In this document: positions 27,524 through 37,574 of the stretch, piece after piece
Numbering within the stretch: position 1 is the stretch's first letter
Layout: every line of letters starts with the position of its first letter
Made by a program: the position numbers and the translations under genes
The notes under the pieces: model-generated
Database searches by the model: none
Told to the model about the DNA's origin: nothing
What the model saw: the letters and a program-made list of their open reading frames with translations, nothing else
NCBI RefSeq assembly: GCF_000613945.1
Contig: NZ_BAJY01000023.1
Span: 1-44,437 of the forward strand
DNA length: 44,437 nucleotides
Origin: Prevotella falsenii DSM 22864 = JCM 15124
GTDB lineage: Bacteria; Bacteroidota; Bacteroidia; Bacteroidales; Bacteroidaceae
Direction of reading: 5' to 3'

Positions 27524-28006
27524 TTGAAGATGATAAGAATAGGAATGGGCTACGATGTCCATAAACTTGTAGAAGGGCGTTCGCTCTATCTGGGAGGTAT
27601 AAAGATAGACCACGCGCTCGGTTTGCTCGGTCATAGCGATGCCGATGTATTGCTGCACGCAGTTTGCGATGCGTTGCTGGGTGCAGCCAATATGCGCGAC
27701 ATAGGCTACCATTTCCCCGATACGGCTGACGAAACTTTGGATATGGACTCCAAGGTGATACTTCGCAAAACCGTAGAACTGATAGCAACAAAGGGCTACC
27801 GTGTAGGAAATATAGATGCAACAGTGTGTGCCGAGCGTCCGAAGATAAATCCGCACATACCGGCAATGAAGGCTTGTATGGCAGAAATCATCGGTTGCGA
27901 CGAAGACGACATATCCATCAAAGCCACAACCTCCGAGCGAATGGGGTTTGTAGGAAGAGAAGAAGGTATGGCAGCCTACGCTGTTTGCTTAATAGAAAAA
28001 GGGTAA
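27524..28006 (+). CDS. ispF: 2-C-methyl-D-erythritol 2,4-cyclodiphosphate synthase
   Basis: IspF makes the cyclic diphosphate intermediate of the MEP isoprenoid pathway, releasing CMP, in the cytoplasm. The 160-residue sequence has metal ligands D11 and H13 (GYDVH) and H45 (DVLLHAVCDALLGA), plus the ATTSERMGFVGREEG block. A second ATG at 27530 gives a start closer to other IspF proteins, so the first two residues are uncertain. It lies 35 bp after porV and its terminator overlaps the stop codon. dxr of the same pathway lies elsewhere in the window. Confidence 0.97.
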   Translation: MKMIRIGMGYDVHKLVEGRSLYLGGIKIDHALGLLGHSDADVLLHAVCDALLGAANMRDIGYHFPDTADETLDMDSKVILRKTVELIATKGYRVGNIDATVCAERPKINPHIPAMKACMAEIIGCDEDDISIKATTSERMGFVGREEGMAAYAVCLIEKG

Positions 28007-28038
28007 ACTTCTGAACTTAAAAGAAGTTTACCCTTTTT
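27996..28038 (+). terminator. terminator overlapping the ispF stop codon
   Basis: A perfect 17-bp stem (27996-28012 with 28022-28038) includes the last two ispF codons and ends in TTTTT. It ends the FAH-porU-porV-ispF unit. The stretch 28039-28164 holds nothing I recognise. Confidence 0.85.
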
Positions 28039-28164
28039 CCGTACCTTGAAATTCGTCCCGTTTTCTACGTGTTGGTATAACGTGTATCCTTCTTCCGTAA
28101 GTCGATATTCAGGCATTTGTTTTTCGTTTTCTTACTGAAGACAGACACGGAAATTCACCCTTAA

Positions 28165-28380
28165 TTTGTAAAGATAATTTCGTTAAAAATCGGTATTTGC
28201 GTTTTGACGTTGCGAAAGCGTAGGTTTTGCAACGCAAAACCTACGCTTTTACCGTGCAAAACCTACGGTTTTGGAATGCAAAACAATAGGTTTTGTAAAG
28301 CGTTGATAAATAAATAGTTACGCAATAGCTACGCTTGCGATAAATGTTTACAAATTTTTCGCCTTTTTTCTGCCTATAAA
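28165..28380 (+). repeat. dispersed ~215-bp palindromic element, copy 4
   Basis: This copy has the same orientation as copy 1 and matches it end to end, including the 13-bp GCGTAGGTTTTGC palindrome and the terminal TTTTTTCTGCCTATAAA-like end. The reading frame kept by copies 1-3 is broken here by stop codons, which argues that the element does not encode a protein. Confidence 0.85.
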
Positions 28381-28409
28381 GCAAGTTGTCTCCGCTTTAT
28401 TTTCGTACT

Positions 28410-28471
28410 GTTCCGCAACATGCGATGCACGGTTCACGTAGGGTTTATTGCCTGCATGTTGTAAGCGGAAC
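28410..28471. repeat. bulged inverted repeat upstream of the cobalamin riboswitch promoter
   Basis: GTTCCGC-AACATGC (28410-28423) pairs with GCATGTT-gtaa-GCGGAAC (28454-28471), giving a 14-bp stem with a 4-nt bulge and a 30-nt loop. It lies about 80 bp upstream of the predicted promoter, so it is not part of the riboswitch. Function is unknown; it could be a terminator-like or regulatory structure. Confidence 0.45.
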
Positions 28472-28528
28472 AAATGTGTTCTAAAACTTCTTTTTACTTC
28501 CTATTTTTGCTGAATAATGGTCGATTTG

Positions 28529-28559
28529 TTGTTTATTCAATCTTTTATCGTTATCTTTG
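28529..28559 (+). promoter_or_regulatory. promoter of the riboswitch-controlled T9SS gene
   Basis: TTG at 28529-28531 and TATCTTTG at 28552-28559 are separated by 20 bp. Transcription would begin near 28565, exactly where the riboswitch aptamer starts. The rest of the leader runs about 370 nt to the ATG. Confidence 0.7.
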
Positions 28560-28565
28560 CAGTGC

Positions 28566-28730
28566 AATTTGGTTCGCAACAGCGATTAATAGGGAATTAG
28601 GTGCAAAACCTAAACAGTCCGGCTGCTGTAAGTTGTCATTGTAGACACAAACATATACCACTGAGCAAAAGGCTTGGGAAGGGGTTTGTGGTCAGACAAT
28701 AAGTCAGAATACCTGCCATTGCAATACTTC
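28566..28730 (+). ncRNA. cobalamin (B12) riboswitch aptamer
   Basis: The order of conserved blocks fits the cobalamin riboswitch: GGGAATTAGGTGCAAAACC (28592-28610), CAGTCCGGCTGCTGTAA, a CCACTG segment at 28658-28663, GGGAAGG (28676-28682), and AGTCAGAATACCTGCC (28702-28717), the near-invariant B12-box. Binding of a cobalamin normally lowers expression of the downstream gene. It controls the large T9SS protein rather than a recognisable transporter or biosynthesis gene. Confidence 0.93.
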
Positions 28731-28932
28731 TATAAAACTTCTTTGGGATAGGTTGTGAAGTAGAATAATTGAAGTTTACATAAGATTAGACATTGCCGGT
28801 TTTTAGTATTTGCTTATAGCTTATACAAGAAAACCGTAGTATTGGGCTATGTGCGAGAGCGTAAATCCGTCGGGAGAAAGCGGAAACTATAAACAAGAGG
28901 AATTAAATTTTTTATATTAACAAGTTATATTT
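28731..28932 (+). promoter_or_regulatory. long leader between riboswitch and start codon
   Basis: About 200 nt separate the aptamer from the ATG. They contain a CGGTTTT/AAAACCG hairpin (about 28799-28836) and a GC-rich stretch with CCGTCGGGAG before an A-rich ribosome-entry region. This is where the expression platform should be. I see no classic T-run terminator, so control may act at translation start. No coding sequence is evident. Confidence 0.4.
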
Positions 28933-31900
28933 ATGAACACAAAACTACTATTGGTGTCGTTATCAATGGCACTGTCGGCTATCTCTATGCCCGTAATGGC
29001 ACAGGGAACGCTACGGAAGTCAATATTTCGGACACTAAACAAACGATTACTGTTGGAGACAATAGTATCAATTTCTACGATGAAGGCGGACCTACGGGGC
29101 CGGCAAAACCTCGAGAAGGCGAAGTTAAGCGAGTTAGCGAAATCACATTCGTGCCGGAAAACCCGGATAAAAAGGTGATGGTAAACTTCACTAAGGTGGA
29201 CATTTTCCTGTCTTCTTTAGGAGAAAAGAACAGTCAATACTTGAAGGTTTACAGCGGAAAGGAAGCAAAAAACGCTAACTGGCTGAAGACTTTTACAAAG
29301 AATGAAACAGGCATTGTAAGGTCTATGGCTGACGACGGCGCACTTACAATAGTGTTCGAGAACGATTATGCGATGGAAAAAGCAGGCTGGGAGGCTGTCG
29401 TTTCTCTGTTTACGCCGCAGCAAATGACTGTTACCGGCTTCGATGTGAAGCAGTTTACCGACGGAACGGTATGTGCCGATGATAAAGGACAACAGATTCT
29501 TAGCTTCAATATCAAAGCCGAACAAGTGTTGAACCCGCTTACAACCACGAGTTTTAAGTTTAAAACGAACGGTACACAGGCACAAATCGCACATGCAACG
29601 CTTTATTACGCAGGGCAGTCTGATAAGTTTGAAGGAGCTAAAAAGATAGGCGAAATAGCTGTAAATGCTGATGAATTCGTTATTTCTACGGCAGCAACAG
29701 CACTCTTTGAAGGCGATAACCGGTTCTGGCTGACCTACGACATCAGCGAGACGGCAGAGGAAGGAACGAAAGTCGATGCTGCTCTCATCAGTGCAACACT
29801 CAGCGATGGCGAGCACGCAGTTGATAACGGAAATCCTGTCGGCGACAGAACGGTAAAGAATGTTGCCGAGTTTGTAAAAGGCAACAATACAAGAAAAGTA
29901 AACAACAAACTTATTTTCAAGACAAAGAACGCCAATAGTTACAGCACTCGCTATGAGACTTCGCAAGAAGAACGCACTATGACCTTCTTGCCGGTTCACG
30001 CAGGAAAGAAAATTCAGATAGACTTCTCACGTTTTGATATAATGTATTCAAGTAGCGCAACCTACGGTGTTCGTGCTGAATTTGCAGTTTACAGCGGTCG
30101 TAACAAGAACGGACAATTACTTTGGAAACTCGATAATCACAACCTTGCAAAGGTCGGTCCTAAGAAGATTTTACGCTCAATAGCAGACGATGGCGCATTA
30201 ACTGTCGTCTTCAATCCTAAGACAGACGCTTCTTATTATACCGGCGATGGTTTTGAAGCGGAAGTTGCTGAATACGAAAGTAAACCCCTTGCATTTAAAG
30301 AAGCTGTTGTAAACCAACTCTCTAAAGATATTGCAGCAGCAGGTGCTACCGATTTGGACATTATCAGCTTCAATGTTAAGGTGGAAGGCGATAAGGGCAC
30401 ACTCAACCTAAAGGGTATTACACTCGACCTTAAGTCATCAAAGAAGGCTATCAGCAAGATTACAGTGCTGGGCGCAGCTGATACGGAAGAAGCTACAGGC
30501 AATGCCAAAACAGTTGCTACCGTAACCGAATTTGGTGCGAACAATACACTTGACATTCAGTTTACCGAACCACTTGCACTCGTAGAGGGCAACAATTGGT
30601 TGCGTGTACGCTATGATGTGAAAGACGATGCAGAGGCAGAAAGCAAGCTCGACGCAGCACTTACTGCACTCGATTTTGGCGATAAGAAGGAAAATATAAG
30701 TAATGGCGACCCTGAAGGAGAGCGTGTTGTAAAGCATATTGTTGTACTTCAGAAGGGTGAGAATAAAACAAAGACAATCTCTGACGGCGGTTCTGTAATG
30801 TTCTACGATGACGGTGGTGCCGATGGAAATGAGTCTAAGAACTTCGATGGTACAATTACTTTCGTGCCTGCAAGCCAAGGTTACGGTATCAAACTTGTTG
30901 CCAAGGAGTGGAATGTAGCCGGTAGAAACAAGATGTTTATCTATTATGGTGGCGAAAAGAAGGACAAGGCAGACTTGGAATATGGCAGAGACCCTAAGCT
31001 TGAAGAACTCATTACAAAGTCGCCGGACGGTAAAATCACTGTAAACTATAACACTACAACTTACGCCGGTAAGGGTTTTGCAATCGAAGTGAGCAGTGTT
31101 AAAATCTCGGAACTTGCCGTTGCTTCTGTTAAGACGGAAAGTATCGTAGGCGAAAAGAGCATGAAAGGCTCTACCAACCTTCCTATGATGCGTGTCGATG
31201 TTGAGACTGTGGGCGACTATGGTACGGTAGACGTTAAGAATTTCGCCGTAACAGCGACCGACGGAGCAATCGTTAAGAACGTAAAAGTTTATGCAACAGG
31301 TCAGGACAAGACATTTGCATCGGTGAATCTCTTCGGTCAGACTACTACAAGCCCTTATGAAGTAAAGGGTGATTATACGATGAACGACCGCGGTACATAC
31401 TACTTCTGGATTACTTACGACCTTTCTACCACTGCAAACGAAGGCGATAAGGCTTCTGCTACACTCGCTTCAATCACAACAAACATCAAGACTGAAACTC
31501 CTGCAGCCAATGTTACAGCTGTTACAACTATTCAGAAAGGTATAAGCGGAACGTTGGAAGTAGGTGCAGATAAGGAGTATAAAACCATTCAGAAGGCTGT
31601 CGATGCATTGAAGGGTGGTATTGACGGTCCTGTAACAATCAGCATTCAGCCGGGCGATTATAAGGAAAATGTGCTTGTACCTGCTATTGCCGGTATGTCT
31701 GAAAACAATACATTGCTCATTACTTCATCTACCGGAAAGTCTTCTGATGTTAAGTTACATAATGACAAATACTCACTTGGCTACTCCGACGACAAGTTAG
31801 CAAGAGAGTATGGCGTATTCACTTTCGATGGTGCAACTTATACAACGCTCCGTGGAATTGAAGTTACAATTGATGGAAATGCGAAGTATCCATCAGTAGT

Positions 31901-34607
31901 ACACGTTCGCAATATGAGCCGTAACGTAACTGTTGAAGACTGTTACATTCACACCACGATGAGTTCCAACCTTTCAGATGGTGTCATACTCGTAAATATG
32001 TACTCGCTTAGCGAGCCTAACAAGAACAACGACCATTTTACATTGAAGGGCTCAACCCTCGAAGGTGGACGACAAGGTATTAAGTTGGGTGGTACCACCA
32101 CGGTAAAATTTCCAAAAGAAGTGGGCGGTAAGGTTTTGAATAACACCTTCAAAAACAATGGTACGCAGGCTATGTATGTTACAAGGGAAGACGATGCGCA
32201 AATCATTGGCAACACCATTATTAATACTGAAGCCGACAAAAAAGATTTCAAAGCTATTGATATAACGGCTTATGGGCAAGTTAAGATAGAACAAAACAAG
32301 ATTAGCCTGAAGACGAAAGATTATTCAGGTGCTATCTATGTTCGTGCTATTGCTGCCGATGCTGCGACTCCTGCAACGATTGTAAACAACTCTATCATAA
32401 ACGAAACTAATTTTGATACTTCTTATGGCATACAGATTGGCGGAACAGAAACTGCAAATATAAACATCGCACACAACACGGTTGTCTTCCGTGGTAATGC
32501 GAAAGGAAGCAAGCCTGTTCAACTTTCATCTGATTTGAGCAACGTCGTGGTTACTCAAAACATCATTCAGAACGAAGCAGGCGGCTACGTTTACTTCCTC
32601 ACAGGCAAGAACTCGCCTGATGCCATTAAGTTCTTGAAGAATAATCTCTATACAACGGGCGAGTCGTTTGCAATAAAGACCGGTACCAAGTATGCAACCT
32701 TTGACGATTGGAAAGCCGTTTCTAAGGAGGCAGACAGCTACAACGAAAAGGTTGAATTCTTAGATGCAGAAGTGCTTGAGCCAAAAGAAGTCGGTCATTT
32801 GGTAAATACCGTATTGCTTGATTATGCTACAAAGGATATTAACAACAAGCAACGCAATGCCGACCACCCAACCATGGGTGCTTACGAATTTTCTCAAGAG
32901 GTCGTAATACCTAAGTCGGTAGAGGGCTATCCTGAAGTTGTGAACATTACAGACAACTCTGCTGATATTAAGATTAAGGCTGACGAAAACGGCAAGGTTT
33001 ATATCCTTGTGAAGAAAGAAGCTGACGCCGCTCCATCGGTAGAAGAAGTAGAGAAGGACGGTACTGCTATTTCTATCAGCAAAGACACTGAAGTTGTACA
33101 GACTATCAAGGACTTAACCAAGGACGAAACCTACGTGGCATACATTGTTTACGAGGGCACACGTGGTGGCAAGAGTAAGGTTGAGGCTACCAAACCATTC
33201 AAGGTTGCCAAGCCAACACCAATACCTGAGCCGGTAGTTACTGCAGAAAACATTACGGTAGAAGCAGGACAACCTGCCAACCTCAAGGCAACTGTAACCG
33301 GTGGAACCGAGCCTTATACCATAACGTGGTACAACGGCAAGCGTCAGAAGGTAGAACCTAATGTTGTTCCTACCGAGTGCGACCAATACACGGTAGAGGT
33401 TGTAGACAAGAACGGTAAGACTGCAAAGGCTGTCTGCGATGTTATTGTAAAGGGCGAAGCCGTAACTGCAACCCTCGAAAACCTTTACTTGGATAAGGAA
33501 AGCCATTGGAACGGAAGCGAAGGAGGCGGTTACTTCCTCAGCGGCTCTTACAAATTCCATAACGGAGCCAACGCTCAATACAACTTCTACTACGATTGTA
33601 TGTATTCAAACGAGACTGCCACAACATACAAAGACTTGTCAGACCAATGGCGCAACATCGTTGGCAAGGGCTACGACAACTCTGAAATCTATGGTGTAGC
33701 TTATCCGCAAAAAGGTACGATTGATGTAATGAACAAGGAAAACGGCGACAGCATTCGTGGTTTCTACATTACAAATACTCCATGGACTTACTATGCTATT
33801 AAAGATGGAGACGGAATGTCGGATGTTGAAGGTGGCTTCCAAAAGGACGATTACTTCAAACTTACCGTTACAGGTAAGAAGGCTGACGGTACGGAAAGCA
33901 AAGTAGAATACTACCTTGCCGACTATCGTGCAGAGAACGAAGCCGACCGTTACATTATTGATACGTGGCAATGGGTAGACCTTAGCTCGTTGGGCGAAGT
34001 GAAAACCGTTTCGTTCAAGATGGAAGGAACGAAGAAGAACAAGTGGGGTCTTACCACACCGACTTACTTTGCTTTCGATAACTTCAACGGCGTACGCAAC
34101 GAAAAGACGGGCGCAGCAGTAGTGGCACAAGGCCAACCTATCGACATCTCGTCTAACTTTACACCTGATGGCAGCAAGGCTACGATGAAATATGCTATCG
34201 TAGAACTTGTTCCAAGCACGGTGAAGGCATCGGTTAGCATCAACGAAGCAACGGGCGAACTCACCATTAAGGGCGAAACCAACGAGGAGTTTGCAATCGT
34301 TGTAAGTATGACACAGGCCGGTAAGACGCAGTATGTCCGCATTCCTGTAACCTTTGCTACCGGCATTGACGTACTTGCCGAAGGTTCTAACGACGCAACT
34401 ATCGGCGTTCAGAACGGCGAAATCGTTGTGAAGGGTGCAGCAAACGACTACACCGTAGAGGTTTACTCTACATCGGGAATGTTGGTAGGCAAGGAGAACG
34501 GAACCGCTAACAGCTCAGTTCGCATACCAAGCACTGCCAAGGGCTTGTACATTGTCAAGGTTGTTATGGGCAACCAAAAGATTACAAAGAGTGTTCTTGT
34601 AAAGTAA
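28933..34607 (+). CDS. giant modular T9SS cargo protein with beta-helix and DUF4465 domain, B12-regulated; apparent one-base deletion
   Basis: With one base restored near 29006 the protein is 1891 residues. The signal peptide (about 1-24, ending PVMAQ) reads in one frame. The rest (NATEVNISDTKQTITVGDN onwards) reads in the -1 frame. Three related N-terminal modules (about 26-314, 317-604, 605-867) each pair a CUB-like part (FYDEGG/FYDDGG, KVYSG or IYYGG, SADDG-like turns) with an Ig-like part containing (F)W(L/I)TYD(I/L)S. A right-handed beta-helix follows (about 870-1320, starting YKTIQKAVDALKGG). Then come a fibronectin-like domain, a PKD/Ig-like domain, a DUF4465-type domain (about 1513-1720), and a T9SS sorting domain (last 75 residues, ending KITKSVLVK). 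It should be exported through PorU/PorV and anchored outside. The riboswitch suggests a role in corrinoid capture; that is inferred. Confidence 0.85.
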
Positions 34608-34626
34608 TACACGAATATCAGAATAG

Positions 34627-34666
34627 AAGAAACCGTGTGGCAGCAATGCCACACGGTTTCTTTGTT
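34627..34666 (+). terminator. terminator after the T9SS giant gene
   Basis: A 16-bp stem (34627-34642 with 34647-34662) with a GCAA tetraloop is followed by a TTTGTTTA run. It begins 20 bp after the stop codon. Confidence 0.9.
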
Positions 34667-34745
34667 TATACAGAAGCGTTGTCGTATCGGCATCGCAGTC
34701 TATTGATAGTAGGGGTGTTTAAAGGTAAAACTTCCTATTCGCCCT

Positions 34746-34790
34746 GCCAAATCGAAATTATCGTTTTTCAAAGAAGTAATCTTTACAAAG
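34746..34790 (-). repeat. remnant of the ~215-bp dispersed element
   Basis: About 45 bp match one end of the element, reading GCCAAATCGAAATTATC then a CTTTACAAA end. The hairpin-bearing part is missing. The orientation is that of copies 2 and 3. Like the full copies, it lies just after a terminator. The rest of 34667-34867 shows no gene. Confidence 0.7.
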
Positions 34791-34823
34791 TAAAGGTGTT
34801 TTTTCGGTTTTCCTCTTCCATAA

Positions 34824-34862
34824 AAAGGAGCAGATTATCCCTTGCCAAACGAAGTTTCTACT
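34824..34862 (-). terminator. possible terminator of the long minus-strand operon
   Basis: On the minus strand GAGCAG and CTGCTC form a short 6-bp stem with a long loop, followed by CTTTTTA. It lies just beyond the stop codon at 34868. The stem is weak. Confidence 0.35.
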
Positions 34863-34867
34863 GCTCG

Positions 34868-35773
34868 TTATATCTTCTTTTTTAGCTGTTGAAAGCGTTG
34901 TTGGCAGTGCTTTTTGTAGTTGTAATGGAATATGTGTTTCTCTATTTTTCGGAAGTTATACATAAACGAGAAACGAAGTTTGTCGATGAAAGACGGCGTT
35001 CCGTCGGCATAAACAGAGCGTGGAATGCGCACGAAATAAAGGTCGGCAATGGTGTCGAACGCCGAAAACTGACGGTGTTTGCGCTCGAACAGCCACACTT
35101 CGGAGTAGAAGCGGTTAGCCGAAATAACGTCGGGTTGGAAGTCGGGTAGCTGTCGAATGTGCGCCGATGTTGCCCACCAGAAACTGCCCGAATACATTGT
35201 GTAGTTGCGAGGAGGCCAGCGATAGCAGCTGTAAGTGTCGAAACTGTTCGACAAAGCGTTTACAGCCACCTGCCATTTATCGAACACGAAGTACTCCAAC
35301 ATTTCGCGCCATGCTTCTATTTTCTGTTGGAAGGCACGGAAAAGGCGGTCGTCAGACGCTAACGACCGGTAAGAAATGCCTTTTGAATGGAAGTAATATA
35401 GAAGGCAATCTTCGCGTTGGCTGAGTTCCTTGATAAACTGAAGGGCAGGGTATTCGTACTTTTGGGGGTTGGTAGAGAAGGCGATGAGTTCAACCTTCTC
35501 GCTGTCAATCAATCGCTTTAGTTCATCAACTTTACCCTCGTCGGCTGCAATACAGCTGATAAAAAGCTTTTCGGTAGCTGCCAAGAGTCCGCTGTTTTTC
35601 AAGTTTTCTATTTGCTTTCGTGCCAGTTTCTCCCAGCCGGTGTCCAACATAATGTGGTAGATGCCGTAAATGGGGAGGTGCTTTTGTGGAGCAACGTCCC
35701 ATTGGCGAAGGTCTTTCCGCTCGTAGACGTGAAAGAGCGACCGGCTGATTCGGTGGAAGATATTGTCAGACAT
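34868..35773 (-). CDS. glycosyltransferase-like protein of a surface-polysaccharide module
   Basis: The 301-residue protein has no signal peptide or clear membrane span. Motifs include YGIYHIMLDTGWEK near the N-terminus, LLYYFHSKGISY around 125-136, and YTMYSGSFWWATSAHIRQLPDF in the middle. The last resembles the SG.FWWA motif of a poorly characterised glycosyltransferase-like family. It starts 3 bp after the epimerase stop codon. Position at the end of a licD-cytidylyltransferase-epimerase run suggests a transferase acting on a surface glycan. I cannot name substrate or linkage. Confidence 0.55.
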   Translation of the reverse strand: MSDNIFHRISRSLFHVYERKDLRQWDVAPQKHLPIYGIYHIMLDTGWEKLARKQIENLKNSGLLAATEKLFISCIAADEGKVDELKRLIDSEKVELIAFSTNPQKYEYPALQFIKELSQREDCLLYYFHSKGISYRSLASDDRLFRAFQQKIEAWREMLEYFVFDKWQVAVNALSNSFDTYSCYRWPPRNYTMYSGSFWWATSAHIRQLPDFQPDVISANRFYSEVWLFERKHRQFSAFDTIADLYFVRIPRSVYADGTPSFIDKLRFSFMYNFRKIEKHIFHYNYKKHCQQRFQQLKKKI

Positions 35774-35776
35774 AGA

Positions 35777-36810
35777 CTATTGTTTCAGCGATGAGATGAG
35801 ACGGTGGAACATTTCCTGTAGGTCGTATTGGGGTGTCCAACCCAGCTGTTGCACCTTATCGGTAGACAAACGCAACTTTGTTGTAGGCGAATAGCCATAT
35901 TCTCTTTTGGTTCTACCACCACTTTCACACGCGGATTGAATGTTTCGGCAAGGAAAGTTGCCATATCTTTTATGGAGATATAAGTGGTTTCGTTTGCCAC
36001 GTTGTAGGCTTCGCCGTCTTTGCCGCGCAGAAGAATGTAGAGCATGGCAGCGACGGCGTCCGTCGTGTAGCAATAGCTTCGGCAGAGTTCGCCCTTTGTG
36101 TGCATCACAATATCATCGCCCTTGATAATGCTGCGGGCAAATTGTGCAAACACACGGTTATCGTCTTGTGCCACGCCCGCACCGAAAGTCTGTGCCAAAC
36201 GTGCCACTTTCGCGTGTGTTCCGTATTCTTTTGCATAGTCGTGGCAGAGCGTTTCGGCAGCCCGCTTTGCCATTGGATAGCTGCTGCGCACCGCCATTGG
36301 GTCGAGATAGCCCTGTGCGTCTTCGGTAAGCGGTGTGCTGTCGTCGGTAATGGTGCCGTAAACTTCCAACGACGATGCCAGCAATACCGATTGAGTGTGG
36401 TGCTTGCGTGCATAGTCGAGTAGATTTTTCGTGCCGTTAAACACCGTAACCATTGTTTCAACAGGATATTCCACAAAGTATTTTGAAGCCGTAGGACCGG
36501 CAAAATGTACGATGAAATCTATCTTTTCGGTAGGGTTGAAGACCTCGTTTGCCGAAAAGTCGTAAGCATAAAACCCCAATGTAGCATCTTGTTTGCCAAA
36601 CATTGCTTCGGCTTTTGCCGTGTTTCTGACCACTGCCAGCACTCGCAGACCAAGCCCTTGCCGGCGGTTTAATGCCAACAGACAGCGCACCATGCACGTT
36701 CCGAGCAGTCCTGTTGCCCCTGTTACGGCAACCGTCTTTCCCCGCAGTTCGTCTTTTAGGGCGAAGCGATGGGCGAATTGCTCTACATCTTGTTCAAGAA
36801 TAGCATTCAT
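35777..36810 (-). CDS. NAD-dependent epimerase/dehydratase, with an apparent one-base deletion
   Basis: This extended SDR-family enzyme modifies a nucleotide-activated sugar or polyol. Restoring one base near 35895 gives 344 residues. It has an NAD-binding motif GATGLLG (31-37), a Ser pair at 146-147, and the YPMAK catalytic motif (Y178, K182). After KENM in the first frame the natural end (YSPTTKLRLSTDKVQQLGWTPQYDL) continues in the next frame to a stop at 35777. LGWTPQYDL is the usual epimerase ending, so the shift is an error or a recent mutation. The start is 2 bp after the cytidylyltransferase stop codon. The context suggests a glycopolymer precursor. Confidence 0.85.
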
Positions 36811-36812
36811 TT

Positions 36813-37531
36813 CTATAAGCCAAAGATTTGCCGGTCTTCGTGAACCTTTACCATTGCACGGAATACGAAGAAGTCGGTGGGGGTGGTTATCTTTATGTTT
36901 TCCATCGGACCGATAATCGTTCCTAACTTGTAGCCGTAGTGCTCATCATCGTACACGAGTCGATAAAGTCGTGCCGGTCTTCGGCTATCGCACGGCGGTG
37001 GGCTGAAAGAATATCGGCGAGGTGGAAACTTTGCGGTGCACGTGCTATCAGAGAGTTGGCACGTGTCGGAATTTCCAAGCTGCCGTCTTCCTGTTTTACG
37101 ATAAACGTTTCGGTAGCAGGCGCACAGGTGATGCACGAACCGCATTCCGCCACCTTATTTATATTGTCCGTTATGGTTTCTTCGGTTATCAACGGGCGCA
37201 CGCCGTCGTGGATAAGCACGGTTGCTGCCTCGTTTTTCGCATACGTTTCGGCAGCACACAGACCGTTGTAAATAGAATCTTGCCCCGTTGCTCCACCCGG
37301 AACAATCTTCACCACCTTGTTTATTTCAAACTTGCGGAGCATCTTTTCGAGGAACGGAATCCACTCTTTGATGCACGAAACAACAATGGCGTCAATCTGT
37401 GGGTGATTGTCGAAGAGTTCGAGCGTGTAGATGATAATGGGTTTTCCGTTTAGGTCGAGAAACTGTTTGGGGCGCGATTTGGTGTGCATACGTAGCCCCG
37501 AACCACCTGCAAAGATAACGGCTATATTCAT
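36813..37531 (-). CDS. IspD/TarI-family cytidylyltransferase, with an apparent one-base deletion
   Basis: The enzyme transfers CMP from CTP onto a polyol phosphate. From the ATG at 37531 and with one base restored near 36940, the protein is 239 residues. It shows the nucleotide-binding FAGGSGLRMH...PKQFL motif and HDGVRPL. The C-terminal NIKITTPTDFFVF follows the frame break (SCTMMS then HYGYKLG). Its length and C-terminal end fit the TarI-like branch (ribitol-5-phosphate cytidylyltransferase), and it sits between licD and an SDR gene. A role in CDP-polyol synthesis for a surface polymer is therefore likelier than MEP-pathway IspD. dxr lies upstream in the same gene train, so the IspD alternative is not excluded. 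Confidence 0.8.
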
Positions 37532-37574
37532 TTTTATGCTGTTTTTGGTTTTGTTTCTGTCTTTATGGTGCTTT

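Noticed and set aside
36813..37531. Naming the cytidylyltransferase ispD outright because dxr and ispF are nearby
   Set aside because: Its C-terminal pattern and licD/SDR neighbours fit a TarI-like enzyme better, and sequence alone does not settle the substrate.
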